Below, piece by piece: positions 1 through 5,467 of a stretch of 36,069 bases of DNA. The position numbers were made by a program, and so were the translations under genes. Under the pieces are notes generated by a model. It ran no database searches, was not told the DNA's origin, and was given only the letters and a program-made list of their open reading frames with translations. Numbering within the stretch: position 1 is the stretch's first letter; each line of letters starts with the position of its first letter. Source of the stretch: a virus; the IMG/VR virus record IMGVR_UViG_3300031524_000040, positions 1-36,069 of that record; one strand, written 5' to 3'.

Positions 1-120
1 CGTGGCCGTCCACCGAATCCGGTCCCCCCGCCGGGTGGGGTGGGGGCGGTCGCCTGAAAAAAGAATGCTTGCCATTGGTCCCGGCGTCCAACCATCGTAT
101 ATTACTTTAACGATAACCAT
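1..120 (-). CDS. Possible partial small protein, cut by the left edge
   Basis: On the minus strand an ATG at 120 opens a frame that stays open for 40 codons to the window edge. It begins MVIVKVIYDGWTPGPM and becomes rich in Arg, Pro and Thr. It lies 50 bases downstream of the 171-500 gene on the same strand, so it could be the next gene of that cluster. An in-frame ATG at 135 is an alternative start. I recognise no family. The frame is short and the last 50 bases are very GC-rich, which favours chance open frames, so this is tentative. Confidence 0.3.
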   Translation of the reverse strand, partial: MVIVKVIYDGWTPGPMASILFSGDRPHPTRRGDRIRWTAT

Positions 121-170
121 AATGATGCACAACATCTCTTATCTTCACTTCACCAATAATGGCGCGGCGA

Positions 171-500
171 TCACCACTCAGGCACCGGCGGCGGCAGGCT
201 CGCAGGGCCAGCACCACGGCGGGAGGACTGGCGCGGGCGCATGACGCCGGCTTTGGGGAGCACCATTGACCACAACCTGTCCTTTGCGGCGACCAGGCTG
301 CACAACGTCTCGACATCGACGGGTTGGGCCAGCAGCCGGTCAATCACATCAATTTGCGCGAGAGTCGTTCCAGACCGCAAATCCAACTGCTCTTGCGGGG
401 TGCTGGCGTTGCGGCGAGCGGCGCGGCGAGCGTTTCTGGCTGCGGTGGCGCGAGCTTGCATTTCTCGGGCATTTTGGCGGGTAAATGGCGGTGCCTTCAT
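171..500 (-). CDS. Small basic protein, function unknown
   Basis: A 109-residue product beginning MKAPPFTRQNAREMQ. The first 35 residues are a very basic Ala/Arg helix (RARRAARRNA type) suited to nucleic-acid contact. A central segment (TLAQIDVIDRLLAQPVDVE, then LVAAKDRLWSMVLPKAG) reads as a helical hairpin like those in small phage proteins encoded near terminase or replication genes. An upstream ATG at 512 is in frame, but it falls inside the predicted -10 of the promoter at 509-537, so the start at 500 is preferred and the message would be almost leaderless. It diverges from the 766-1490 operon. The family resemblance is from memory; the function is unknown. Confidence 0.6.
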   Translation of the reverse strand: MKAPPFTRQNAREMQARATAARNARRAARRNASTPQEQLDLRSGTTLAQIDVIDRLLAQPVDVETLCSLVAAKDRLWSMVLPKAGVMRPRQSSRRGAGPASLPPPVPEW

Positions 501-508
501 TTGCAATG

Positions 509-537
509 ACAATGCAATGACTTTGCGGGTTTGTCAA
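509..537 (-). promoter_or_regulatory. Predicted sigma70-type promoter for the 171-500 gene
   Basis: Read on the minus strand there is a perfect TTGACA (-35, 537 to 532), a 17-base spacer and CATTGT (-10, 514 to 509). Transcription would start near 502, two bases before the ATG at 500. The -10 is weak (three of six matches to TATAAT). The stretch 538-700 between the divergent genes holds nothing else I can support. Confidence 0.4.
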
Positions 538-709
538 CAGGTGACTTGGTTCCACCGGGTGAGGTGATCGGATGGGAGACAGATGGGTTCAATGGTTAAT
601 CTCATGGGGACTGGTCCTGGTCGTGAGACGTGAACGATGACCGGGGGACAGCGGCGGGGGGAGAAGCCAAAGGCTCAAAATTCCCGTCTTTATCTGTATC
701 TGTATGCGT

Positions 710-759
710 TTGTCTTGCATTTTGTCTGGACATTTGTCCTAGACAGTTCTATACTTGTC
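710..759 (+). promoter_or_regulatory. Promoter with overlapping dyad and TTGTC repeats
   Basis: TGGACA (727-732), a 17-base spacer and TATACT (750-755) form a good sigma70-type promoter, each hexamer one mismatch from consensus. The -35 lies in an imperfect dyad: GTCTGGAC (724-731), ATTT, GTCCTAGAC (736-744). TTGTC also recurs at 710, 722, 734 and 755, the first three at exact 12-base steps. This arrangement suggests a regulator binding over the -35. The predicted start, near 762, is only a few bases before the ATG at 766. Confidence 0.5.
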
Positions 760-765
760 CTGACT

Positions 766-984
766 ATGACACCGAATACACTGAAAACATTGAGGAAAAT
801 AAGGCACCGATTAATGCGACTTGAGGAAATGGCGTGCTGCACGGGCGGATTTGACAGCGAGATTGAAAAAATGGAGCATTACCGGGAGAAGACGCTTCAA
901 TTCATCATGCAGCAGATTGATGATGCTCACGCGGAGGGTCTCGGGCTTGGTAGGCATGAGGCTCAACAGGGGGATGCGCGATGA
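766..984 (+). CDS. Small hypothetical protein ahead of the replication-type gene
   Basis: A 72-residue product beginning MTPNTLKTLRKIRHRLM, with a helical C-terminal part (EKMEHYREKTLQFIMQQIDD). Its stop overlaps the start of the next gene in an ATGA arrangement, which supports real translation and coupling. The start at 766 sits just 11 bases past the predicted -10, implying a nearly leaderless message. An alternative ATG at 814 has a weak AAGG upstream and would leave a 56-residue protein starting MRLEEMACC. No family recognised. Confidence 0.5.
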   Translation: MTPNTLKTLRKIRHRLMRLEEMACCTGGFDSEIEKMEHYREKTLQFIMQQIDDAHAEGLGLGRHEAQQGDAR

Positions 985-1490
985 ACGGCTTTGCGTTGCT
1001 TTGGGGCAAGATCCTGGATTCGTCACTTTGGCGGCAGGAGTCGAAGGAAACAAGGCTGGTCTGGATTACCATGCTGGCCATGAAAAACAGTGAGGGGAAA
1101 CTTTGGTCGTCGGTTGTCGGGCTGGCGGATCGGGCAAAGGTCACACTGGAGGAATGCAAAGAGGCCTTGGCAATTCTCTCGTCACCAGATGCCGAGGACA
1201 CCAGCGGCGTGGACGAAGGCCGGAGGATTCGGCAGATACAAGGCGGCTGGGAGATTGTGAACCACGACATGTATCGATTCAGCACCGAAGCCAAGCGGGA
1301 ATTTTGGCGGCAGCAAAAGGCGGAGCAAAGAGCGGCTGAGGCGGCAAAGAAGGCAAGGCGGAAGGGGCGGCGCAATACCGGCGATGACGGCAAACCGGCC
1401 AGCCATGCTTACAAGGCGAGGGAGCGGGCAGCAGTGGCCGAATACGAAAGGAGCGGCACCGGAGAGGCGGCACCGCTCAATGCTGGGTAA
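981..1490 (+). CDS. Replication-type winged-helix DNA-binding protein
   Basis: A 169-residue product. Residues 1-100 follow a pattern common in phage replisome-organiser N-termini: a GKILDSSLWRQESKETRLVW opening, VWITMLAMKNSEGKLWSS, a winged-helix core (VVGLADRAKVTLEECKEAL), an LSSPD turn, then GRRIRQIQGGWEIVNHDMYR. The C-terminal 60 residues are a highly charged, probably disordered or coiled tail (KAEQRAAEAAKKARRKGRR). Such proteins bind DNA and are thought to load helicase at phage origins; the family role is known, the role here is inferred. It is coupled to the preceding gene by ATGA and converges on the 1522-1734 gene across a hairpin. A second protein of this general type is at 13740. 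Confidence 0.65.
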   Translation: MNGFALLWGKILDSSLWRQESKETRLVWITMLAMKNSEGKLWSSVVGLADRAKVTLEECKEALAILSSPDAEDTSGVDEGRRIRQIQGGWEIVNHDMYRFSTEAKREFWRQQKAEQRAAEAAKKARRKGRRNTGDDGKPASHAYKARERAAVAEYERSGTGEAAPLNAG

Positions 1491-1496
1491 CATTTC

Positions 1497-1515
1497 CCCC
1501 GCTCCTAAAGCGGGG
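1497..1515. terminator. Hairpin between convergent genes
   Basis: CCCCGCT (1497-1503), a five-base loop and AGCGGGG (1509-1515) form a perfect 7-bp GC-rich stem in the 31-base gap between the convergent genes ending at 1490 and 1522. No clear T-run follows on either strand, so it may be a weak or Rho-assisted bidirectional terminator or only an mRNA end-stabilising hairpin. Confidence 0.45.
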
Positions 1516-1521
1516 TGATGG

Positions 1522-1734
1522 TCAGGCCGTGCAATGTTCGTAAGCTTTGCGCCGGCGCTCCATCTCCTGATTTTCTTCGGCCATGAATAATTGCTCGTGC
1601 CTGGCCTTGGCCTGCCTGGTTGCCAATTCTGCCGCTGCCAATGCCCTCCGGGCTTCATTCTCGGCTGTCCGGCAGGCGTTCAGTGATTCCTTTGCCCGGC
1701 GCAATCTGGTTTGGTTCTCAGTTTCGTTTTGCAT
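1522..1734 (-). CDS. Small coiled-coil protein
   Basis: A 70-residue product beginning MQNETENQTRLRRAKESL. It is almost entirely alpha-helical, rich in Ala, Glu, Arg and Gln with heptad-like spacing (ARRALAAAELATRQAKARHE), and therefore a likely short coiled coil. The frame runs further upstream to 1797, but that part overlaps the neighbouring gene and does not look coding, so the internal ATG at 1734 is chosen; it lies 7 bases after the stop of the 1742-1999 gene. It is the last of four small minus-strand genes (2358 to 1522) that read as one operon. Function unknown. Confidence 0.55.
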   Translation of the reverse strand: MQNETENQTRLRRAKESLNACRTAENEARRALAAAELATRQAKARHEQLFMAEENQEMERRRKAYEHCTA

Positions 1735-1741
1735 AATATTG

Positions 1742-1999
1742 TCAATGGGTGGATTTAGGGGACTGGATGGCATAATCACCATCCGAACGGGTTTCAAACC
1801 ACTTTGCGACCCCGTTTTTCACGATGGCGAATTGATTGCCGGTGTACCAGCGAGGCTCCCCGCCAACCCGGCGAAAGATTGCCCGAGGGAATAGGTGATG
1901 GCCTTTAGCTTCATCCTTGGCCGCTTGGCGGTCGGCGTGCCAGTCGGCAATTGCGAGTTGAGCCGCATTGGGGAGAATTGTTCCAAGTGGAGCTATCAT
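1742..1999 (-). CDS. Small hypothetical protein of the minus-strand early cluster
   Basis: An 85-residue product beginning MIAPLGTILPNAAQLAI. It has a helical basic segment (DWHADRQAAKDEAKGHH) followed by what looks like a small beta domain (FRRVGGEPRWYTGNQFAIV, then KWFETRSDGDYAI). The start is supported by its leader: ACCCCGCCAAATTATGA is identical over 17 bases to the leader of the next upstream gene, exactly 200 bases away. No family recognised. Confidence 0.55.
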   Translation of the reverse strand: MIAPLGTILPNAAQLAIADWHADRQAAKDEAKGHHLFPRAIFRRVGGEPRWYTGNQFAIVKNGVAKWFETRSDGDYAIQSPKSTH

Positions 2000-2022
2000 A
2001 ATTTGGCGGGGTGATGGGAGGG

Positions 2023-2199
2023 CTATAAGGTAATTTTCCACCCCGGATGGCTGAACACTGAATCTCCAATCCAGTGCTTTGGGGCCGGCAGCCATTTCTT
2101 GTGTACCTCGTCAAAATATGTCGAGGTCGATTTAATGATGAGGTGGGGAGACATATCAGCCAGGCCCAGGATGTTTTTAAAACGGTCAGGTTTTTTCAT
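2023..2199 (-). CDS. Small hypothetical protein (58 aa)
   Basis: A 58-residue product beginning MKKPDRFKNILGLADM and ending HPGWKITL. It has the same 17-base leader as the gene that follows it and lies 12 bases downstream of the 2212-2358 gene, so it fits the operon. The Trp-rich C-terminal half (KKWLPAPKHWIGDSVF) suggests a small compact fold. Function unknown. Confidence 0.55.
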   Translation of the reverse strand: MKKPDRFKNILGLADMSPHLIIKSTSTYFDEVHKKWLPAPKHWIGDSVFSHPGWKITL

Positions 2200-2211
2200 A
2201 ATTTGGCGGGG

Positions 2212-2358
2212 TTAAATTTTCTCGATTGCAAAATTGCCCGAATGCGTCCCGGTCAGCCGGTAGCCGAGCGTGAGAAGCCGGTTGCTACCCCAGCCGAGAT
2301 ATATAGAGCCGGAGATGATTCCTGCGAGCGTGGATTTGGCCTGTTGTTCGTTTGTCAT
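2212..2358 (-). CDS. Small hypothetical protein (48 aa), first gene of the minus operon
   Basis: A 48-residue product beginning MTNEQQAKSTLAGIISG and ending HSGNFAIEKI. It is the first gene downstream of the minus-strand promoter at 2399-2427, with a leader of roughly 34 bases. Gly, Ser and Leu are common, with a short hydrophobic stretch (LAGIISGSIYLGWG) that could be a buried helix or a weak membrane segment. Function unknown; support comes from length, spacing and operon position. Confidence 0.5.
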   Translation of the reverse strand: MTNEQQAKSTLAGIISGSIYLGWGSNRLLTLGYRLTGTHSGNFAIEKI

Positions 2359-2398
2359 ATTTCAGTTTCGGTTAAATGTTTTTCGTTCCAACAGGGAC

Positions 2399-2427
2399 AA
2401 TTTACTACAGGATAGTGAGCAATGCAA
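2399..2427 (-). promoter_or_regulatory. Minus-strand early promoter with operator O1
   Basis: Minus strand: TTGCAT (2427 to 2422), 17-base spacer, TAAATT (2404 to 2399). The spacer is filled by a dyad, read on the plus strand as TTACTA-CAGGA-TAGTGA (2402-2418). It has the same form and the same placement relative to -35 and -10 as two others, at 2553-2569 and 4592-4608. Likely operator for the Cro-like protein encoded at 4619, by inference. Confidence 0.6.
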
Positions 2428-2544
2428 ACAAATAATGAATAAATCTTTTGGCGTTATTCCGTGCCCGTTTCCACTTTATACACCTGCAATCCGTCCAATG
2501 TTTGCAACGGTTTTAAAGCATTTGAAATTATTTTAACATTTTTG

Positions 2545-2572
2545 TTGCATTCTTACTACAGAATGGTAAAGT
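2545..2572 (+). promoter_or_regulatory. Plus-strand early promoter with operator O2
   Basis: TTGCAT (2545-2550), 16-base spacer, TAAAGT (2567-2572). The dyad TTACTA-CAGAA-TGGTAA (2553-2569) occupies the spacer and shares its last three bases with the -10. The promoter faces away from the minus-strand promoter at 2399-2427, so the pair would be co-regulated. The predicted transcript starts near 2579, about 30 bases before the ATG at 2609. Confidence 0.6.
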
Positions 2573-2608
2573 GATTGTGTTGGTAGAAACAATAACATTA
2601 CTTTAGCT

Positions 2609-2851
2609 ATGAATATTTTAACCTCTCCCGTCCCTCATTGCGGAACCGTCCGCCTTGTCCGCTTTGTCCGGCCTGCCGGTGTCCCGACCTCGTTGTTGCT
2701 CGTCAAGGGCGATTACCACCCCGATGACGCGACCGTCATCCATTTTTGCCACGAATCTCCCCGCGTTGCGTACCGGGCATTCTCCACGATTGTGCGGGCC
2801 AAAAATAACGACCGCCGCAAAATCACCCTTCCCAAAATTTGCAGCAACTAA
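2609..2851 (+). CDS. Small hypothetical protein, first gene of the plus early block
   Basis: An 80-residue product beginning MNILTSPVPHCGTVRLV. It is basic, with a beta-rich pattern (TVRLVRFVRPAGVPTSLLLV, then ATVIHFCHESPRVAY). It is the first open frame after the O2-controlled promoter and lies 35 bases before the next gene, whose leader is A-rich. No family recognised. Other frames across the same stretch are also open, so the call rests on promoter spacing and order. Confidence 0.5.
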   Translation: MNILTSPVPHCGTVRLVRFVRPAGVPTSLLLVKGDYHPDDATVIHFCHESPRVAYRAFSTIVRAKNNDRRKITLPKICSN

Positions 2852-2885
2852 CCCCACAATTTAACCAAATAACCAAAATAACATT

Positions 2886-3299
2886 ATGCAAGCCATCATC
2901 ACAAAATTCCTGCCCGCCACAAACTTCAAAGGCAGCCGCATCAAAGCCATTTGCGAGCGCGGCAGTATCACCATCAGCGCGGACAGCGCATTGAGCGGCG
3001 AACATGCCCACATTGCCGCCGTCAACGCGCTGGTTGCCAAATTCGTCAAAGAGGATAAGGCGCGTTACGGGGACGAGCGCAACCCGTGGCAGTGCGTCCG
3101 CGCCTGCGGGCAATTGCCGAACGGCGATTATGCGCACGTCGCCGCCGATCCTGAAAAGCAGGTGATTGTGGAATTTCCGAATCACGACGAAAAGACGCGG
3201 TTTAAAACCTACCTCAAAGACATTCAGGCGACTACTTCGACAGTCACCGGGCTATCCGCCGGCCTTGGTTGCTCGTCCCTCCGGCATGTCCTGATTTGA
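2886..3299 (+). CDS. Conserved-looking early phage or plasmid protein, function unknown
   Basis: A 137-residue product. The opening MQAIITKFLPATNFKGSRIK, then ICERGSITISADSALSGE, resembles a small protein I associate with phages and plasmids that starts with the same M-Q-A-I...LPAT...GSRIKA pattern; its function is not known to me. The middle is alpha-helical (HIAAVNALVAKFVKED). The last 30 residues (STVTGLSAGLGCSSLRHVLI) are unlike the rest and may be a divergent tail. The leader is A/C-rich and has no Shine-Dalgarno site (ACCAAAATAACATTATG). Confidence 0.65.
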   Translation: MQAIITKFLPATNFKGSRIKAICERGSITISADSALSGEHAHIAAVNALVAKFVKEDKARYGDERNPWQCVRACGQLPNGDYAHVAADPEKQVIVEFPNHDEKTRFKTYLKDIQATTSTVTGLSAGLGCSSLRHVLI

Positions 3300-3312
3300 A
3301 TCCCCCGAAATC

Positions 3313-3373
3313 GCCGGGCGCGTGAGTGCCCGGCGCGGTCGGTGAATACAAACCAAACAGCCGGGCGACCGGC
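3313..3373 (+). repeat. Paired-hairpin intergenic module, copy 1
   Basis: GCCGGGC (3313-3319) pairs with GCCCGGC (3328-3334) in a 7-bp stem just after the stop at 3299. A linker containing AATACAAACCAAACA follows, then GCCGG-GCGA-CCGGC (3360-3373), a hairpin closed by a GNRA-type tetraloop. Twelve bases later comes the ATG at 3386. The linker, second hairpin and GGAAAGAAAAATATG are nearly repeated before the gene at 3654. Confidence 0.55.
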
Positions 3374-3385
3374 GGAAAGAAAAAT

Positions 3386-3583
3386 ATGAAAACGATTAAG
3401 CCTGTTGAAAAATTGACGGAGAAAAACTCGCCCGTTGGAAAACGAATTGTGTCGGGGGCCTATGGTGCCGGTCTTTGTATTGGAGCAACTAAGAACTTCT
3501 TGGCCGTTGAGTTTGACAGTGGTGTTGAAACCACAGTTGACCGGAGTGGCAACCTTCATTTTGAGCGTCCCGCAAAATATTAA
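3386..3583 (+). CDS. Small hypothetical protein (65 aa)
   Basis: A 65-residue product beginning MKTIKPVEKLTEKNSPVG. Residues 18-60 read as a small beta barrel (KRIVSGAYGAGLCIGATKNFLAVEFDSGVETTV): alternating hydrophobic strands and Gly turns, reminiscent of SH3-like or Tudor-like folds. The start is fixed by the repeated leader with GGAAAG upstream. The open frame extends further upstream through the hairpin module, which is not credible coding sequence. Function unknown. Confidence 0.6.
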   Translation: MKTIKPVEKLTEKNSPVGKRIVSGAYGAGLCIGATKNFLAVEFDSGVETTVDRSGNLHFERPAKY

Positions 3584-3592
3584 CTACCTCCT

Positions 3593-3640
3593 CCCGGTTC
3601 GCCGGGGAATAAAAACCAAACCAACAGCCGGGCGACCGGC
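3593..3640 (+). repeat. Paired-hairpin intergenic module, copy 2
   Basis: CCCGG-TTCG-CCGGG (3593-3606) is a hairpin with the very stable UUCG tetraloop. The linker GAATAAAAACCAAACCAACA leads to a second hairpin, GCCGG-GCGA-CCGGC (3627-3640), identical to the one at 3360-3373, then GGAAAGAAAAAATATG and the start of the 3654 gene. It sits neatly between two small genes. Confidence 0.6.
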
Positions 3641-3653
3641 GGAAAGAAAAAAT

Positions 3654-3776
3654 ATGGCAACTAAAAAAGTAAATATCAAAAACAAAAACGCTGGAATCCG
3701 CAATGCTTTTTACCAGTCCACCGGCCGCAAGGCAAAAACGTTGCGGGAAGCAAAAGCCTATTTCGGGATCAAGTAA
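3654..3776 (+). CDS. Very small basic protein (40 aa)
   Basis: A 40-residue product beginning MATKKVNIKNKNAGIRNAF and ending AKAYFGIK. It is strongly basic (11 Lys or Arg in the first 30 residues) and could bind nucleic acid. The start is set by the duplicated hairpin leader; the frame is open upstream but overlaps the preceding gene. Function unknown. Confidence 0.5.
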   Translation: MATKKVNIKNKNAGIRNAFYQSTGRKAKTLREAKAYFGIK

Positions 3777-3793
3777 CCCCTGGCCAATCCTCC

Positions 3794-4027
3794 ATGAAAC
3801 ACACATTCGCCATAGAAGTCAAAAGGGGCATTACCGCGGCACGGCTTAAAGCATGCATAGATGCTTATGTCAGGTTGCACTTTGACGCGCAAGCCCCAGG
3901 CGTTCCGGGTGCAATCCATTTGAAATCGTCGCGGCTCCTGTCCGAAACAAACGAAACCAAAACAATCGAAATTGAATCCGAGTTCGTACAAACCCAACCC
4001 CCTCCCGGCGGGCAAGCCGGGGAATAA
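3794..4027 (+). CDS. Small hypothetical protein (77 aa)
   Basis: A 77-residue product beginning MKHTFAIEVKRGITAARLKA. It has a ferredoxin-like flavour: a strand (HTFAIEVK), a helix (AARLKACIDAYVRLHF), strands (GAIHLKSS, KTIEIESEF) and a Pro/Gly-rich tail (QTQPPPGGQAGE). The DNA of that tail coincides with the hairpin at 4004-4021, so the C-terminus may be shaped by RNA structure rather than protein function. Its start follows the previous stop by 17 bases with CCTCC upstream. No family recognised. Confidence 0.55.
   Translation: MKHTFAIEVKRGITAARLKACIDAYVRLHFDAQAPGVPGAIHLKSSRLLSETNETKTIEIESEFVQTQPPPGGQAGE
4004..4021 (+). repeat. Hairpin leader, copy 3 (single hairpin)
   Basis: CCCGGC (4004-4009), loop GGGCAA and GCCGGG (4016-4021) make a 6-bp stem overlapping the end of the 3794 gene. 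It is followed by GAATAAAATTATG and the start at 4032. The CCTCCCGG entry and the GGGGAATAAAA exit match copy 2 at 3593, so it is a shortened member of the same leader family. Confidence 0.5.
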
Positions 4028-4031
4028 AATT

Positions 4032-4355
4032 ATGAATAAAATCGAACACACTCCGCCACCTTTGGCGCAACCCCTATCATTTGGCATGACCCCATGGCAC
4101 ATGGGGGCCGACAATGATGGATGCTGGGGAATCTGGACACGCAAATGCGAAAAGCCCGGCAGCCTGAATCATTTTGCGATTGCGGTTGGAATCCAGGACG
4201 AGCGCGAAGCCGCTTTCATCGCCACCGCCTGCAATGAACACGCCGCGCTGGTGGCTGTGGCCGAGGCGGCGCGCAACCTGACGTCCGACAACGGCGGGCG
4301 CGCGCTGGATGCCGCGCTGGCGCGTTTGGCCGAGGTACAGGGAGGTGCAAAATGA
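4032..4355 (+). CDS. Hypothetical early protein (107 aa)
   Basis: A 107-residue product beginning MNKIEHTPPPLAQPLSFG. The N-terminal half has Trp and Cys residues in a compact pattern (MTPWHMGADNDGCWGIW, then RKCEKPGSLNHFAI) that reads as a small beta domain. The C-terminal half is a helix rich in Ala (EREAAFIATACNEHAALVAV, then ALARLAEVQGG). Phage early regions often carry such proteins of unknown role. Its stop overlaps the next start (ATGA) and GGGAGG precedes that start. Confidence 0.6.
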   Translation: MNKIEHTPPPLAQPLSFGMTPWHMGADNDGCWGIWTRKCEKPGSLNHFAIAVGIQDEREAAFIATACNEHAALVAVAEAARNLTSDNGGRALDAALARLAEVQGGAK

Positions 4356-4570
4356 GCGCACCACTTTACACCGTGCGCCACACACCGGCGACACTAACCG
4401 CGAATGAGCGTTATTACGCCAAACGCGGCGACGAGGCGGAAATGCTGCCGTGCGCGACGCCAAACGAGGCGCTTGAAATCTCCACGTTCCTCAACGAGCC
4501 GCATCGGGCGGCGGAACTATCCGCCATGTTTTGGCGCGAATTTCCAGGCAAAATTGACCCCCTAAAATAG
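4352..4570 (+). CDS. Small hypothetical protein (72 aa)
   Basis: A 72-residue product beginning MSAPLYTVRHTPATLTANE, translationally coupled to the 4032 gene by ATGA with a good ribosome site (GGGAGG) inside that gene's end. It has acidic and basic segments and two short helices (NEALEISTFLNEPHRAAELS). No family recognised. It ends just before the O3 promoter, which starts a new transcription unit. Confidence 0.55.
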   Translation: MSAPLYTVRHTPATLTANERYYAKRGDEAEMLPCATPNEALEISTFLNEPHRAAELSAMFWREFPGKIDPLK

Positions 4571-4583
4571 TCGCTTAATTCTT

Positions 4584-4611
4584 TTGACATCTCACTAATC
4601 CGTGGTACTAT
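4584..4611 (+). promoter_or_regulatory. Promoter of the Cro-like gene, with operator O3
   Basis: Perfect TTGACA (4584-4589), 16-base spacer, TACTAT (4606-4611). The dyad TCACTA-ATCCG-TGGTAC (4592-4608) fills the spacer and overlaps the -10 by three bases, exactly as O1 and O2 do in their promoters. The predicted start, near 4618, coincides with the ATG at 4619, so the message would be leaderless. The geometry suggests autoregulation. Confidence 0.65.
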
Positions 4612-4618
4612 TTTGAAA

Positions 4619-4804
4619 ATGAAAACATTCCAAGACAAAATCACCCAAGCGCGTGCGCGTGCGGGGCTGAACCAAGAGCAGACAGCCGCACTGTTGGACG
4701 TGTCCCAGCAAGCCGTGTCAAAGTGGTGTGCGGGCGTCTGTGAGCCGTCAAAGTTGATGCAAAACGCGGTTCTCGAAAAACTCAAAGCGAAAGGAACAAA
4801 ATGA
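4619..4804 (+). CDS. Cro-like helix-turn-helix regulator (XRE type)
   Basis: A 61-residue product beginning MKTFQDKITQARARAG. Residues 17-40 form a classic helix-turn-helix: LNQEQTAALLDVSQQAVSKW, with Gln-Thr-Ala-Ala in the first helix and S-Q-Q-A-V-S-K-W in the recognition helix. The length fits Cro/Cox-type repressors, which bind short dyads as dimers. Its promoter contains the O3 dyad in the spacer, and related dyads lie in the divergent promoters at 2399-2572, so it probably represses itself and both early units. A TTG at 4613 is in frame but lies upstream of the predicted transcript start, so the ATG is preferred. Confidence 0.8.
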   Translation: MKTFQDKITQARARAGLNQEQTAALLDVSQQAVSKWCAGVCEPSKLMQNAVLEKLKAKGTK

Positions 4805-5010
4805 CCATCCCCAGCGACAACAACCCTTTGAAGGACCACGGCGACGCTGACGACCTGTCCCGCGAGGGCATCAGCGAACCTCATCCGCTGCCCGAGGATT
4901 ATTACCACGACCAAAACCACAAGGACAGCATCTGCATTTTTTGCTGGGTGATTGTCGCCTCGCTGGTGCTGGGACTGGTCATGTTGATCGCGCATTTTTT
5001 CAGCAAATAA
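4801..5010 (+). CDS. Small membrane protein with C-terminal anchor
   Basis: A 69-residue product beginning MTIPSDNNPLKDHGDADDL. The first 43 residues are acidic, His-rich and soluble; residues 44-66 are one hydrophobic helix (ICIFCWVIVASLVLGLVMLI) ending HFFSK. This is a tail-anchored, probably inner-membrane protein with the acidic part in the cytoplasm. It is coupled to the regulator gene by ATGA. Small early membrane proteins of phages often act in superinfection exclusion or host takeover, but nothing here shows that role. Confidence 0.65.
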   Translation: MTIPSDNNPLKDHGDADDLSREGISEPHPLPEDYYHDQNHKDSICIFCWVIVASLVLGLVMLIAHFFSK

Positions 5011-5039
5011 TTTCGGTAAACCATTAACAAAAAAATATT

Positions 5040-5381
5040 ATGGGACTGGACACTTCACACAACTGTTGGCATGGACCTTATTCGTCATTTAACAACTTTC
5101 GGCGCAGCATCATGCTGGCCCTTGGAAATCCACCGCTTGACAGCATGGAGGGTTTTGGGGGCAATACCCCTTGGTCCGAGATTAAGGACAAATCGCTAAA
5201 CGCGCTGCTGAATCATTCGGATTGCGACGGCAAAATTGACAAGGAGGGCTGCCGCGAATTGGCCTTGGCGATTGAAAAGGCGTTGCCCCTCTTTAATGAT
5301 GAGACTCGGCGCAAGGCTGCCCGATTCGCAGCAGGATTGCTTGAAGCGGCAATGCTGGGGGAAGATGTTATTTTCAATTAA
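5040..5381 (+). CDS. Conserved phage protein, paralogue of the 11657 gene
   Basis: A 113-residue product beginning MGLDTSHNCWHGPYSSFN. This N-terminus (MGLDT-H--WHG-YSSF--FR), together with MEGFGG, LNHSDCDGKID and a C-terminal helix (RRKAARFAAGLLEAAMLGED), is a pattern I recall from many phage and prophage hypothetical proteins; no function is known to me. A second copy, about half identical, lies at 11657. The Cys, His and Asp residues in LNHSDCDG are conserved in both copies and could bind metal. The leader is A-rich with no Shine-Dalgarno site (TTAACAAAAAAATATTATG). Confidence 0.7.
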   Translation: MGLDTSHNCWHGPYSSFNNFRRSIMLALGNPPLDSMEGFGGNTPWSEIKDKSLNALLNHSDCDGKIDKEGCRELALAIEKALPLFNDETRRKAARFAAGLLEAAMLGEDVIFN

Positions 5382-5389
5382 TCACGGTT

Positions 5390-5436
5390 GCGCGTGCCTT
5401 CTCACGCGCTCATTAACCAGAGTGCCGATTACGGCA
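5390..5436 (+). repeat. Paired hairpins in the leader of the coiled-coil gene
   Basis: GCGCGTG (5390-5396), loop CCTTCT and CACGCGC (5403-5409) form a 7-bp stem. TGCCG-ATTA-CGGCA (5423-5436) forms a second stem. GTTT-AGCG-AAAC follows shortly, then an A-rich stretch and the ATG at 5468. The hairpin-linker-hairpin-A-rich-ATG layout resembles the modules at 3313 and 3593, although the sequences differ. Confidence 0.5.
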
Positions 5437-5467
5437 TTCCGTTTAGCGAAACAAAAACATTACATTT

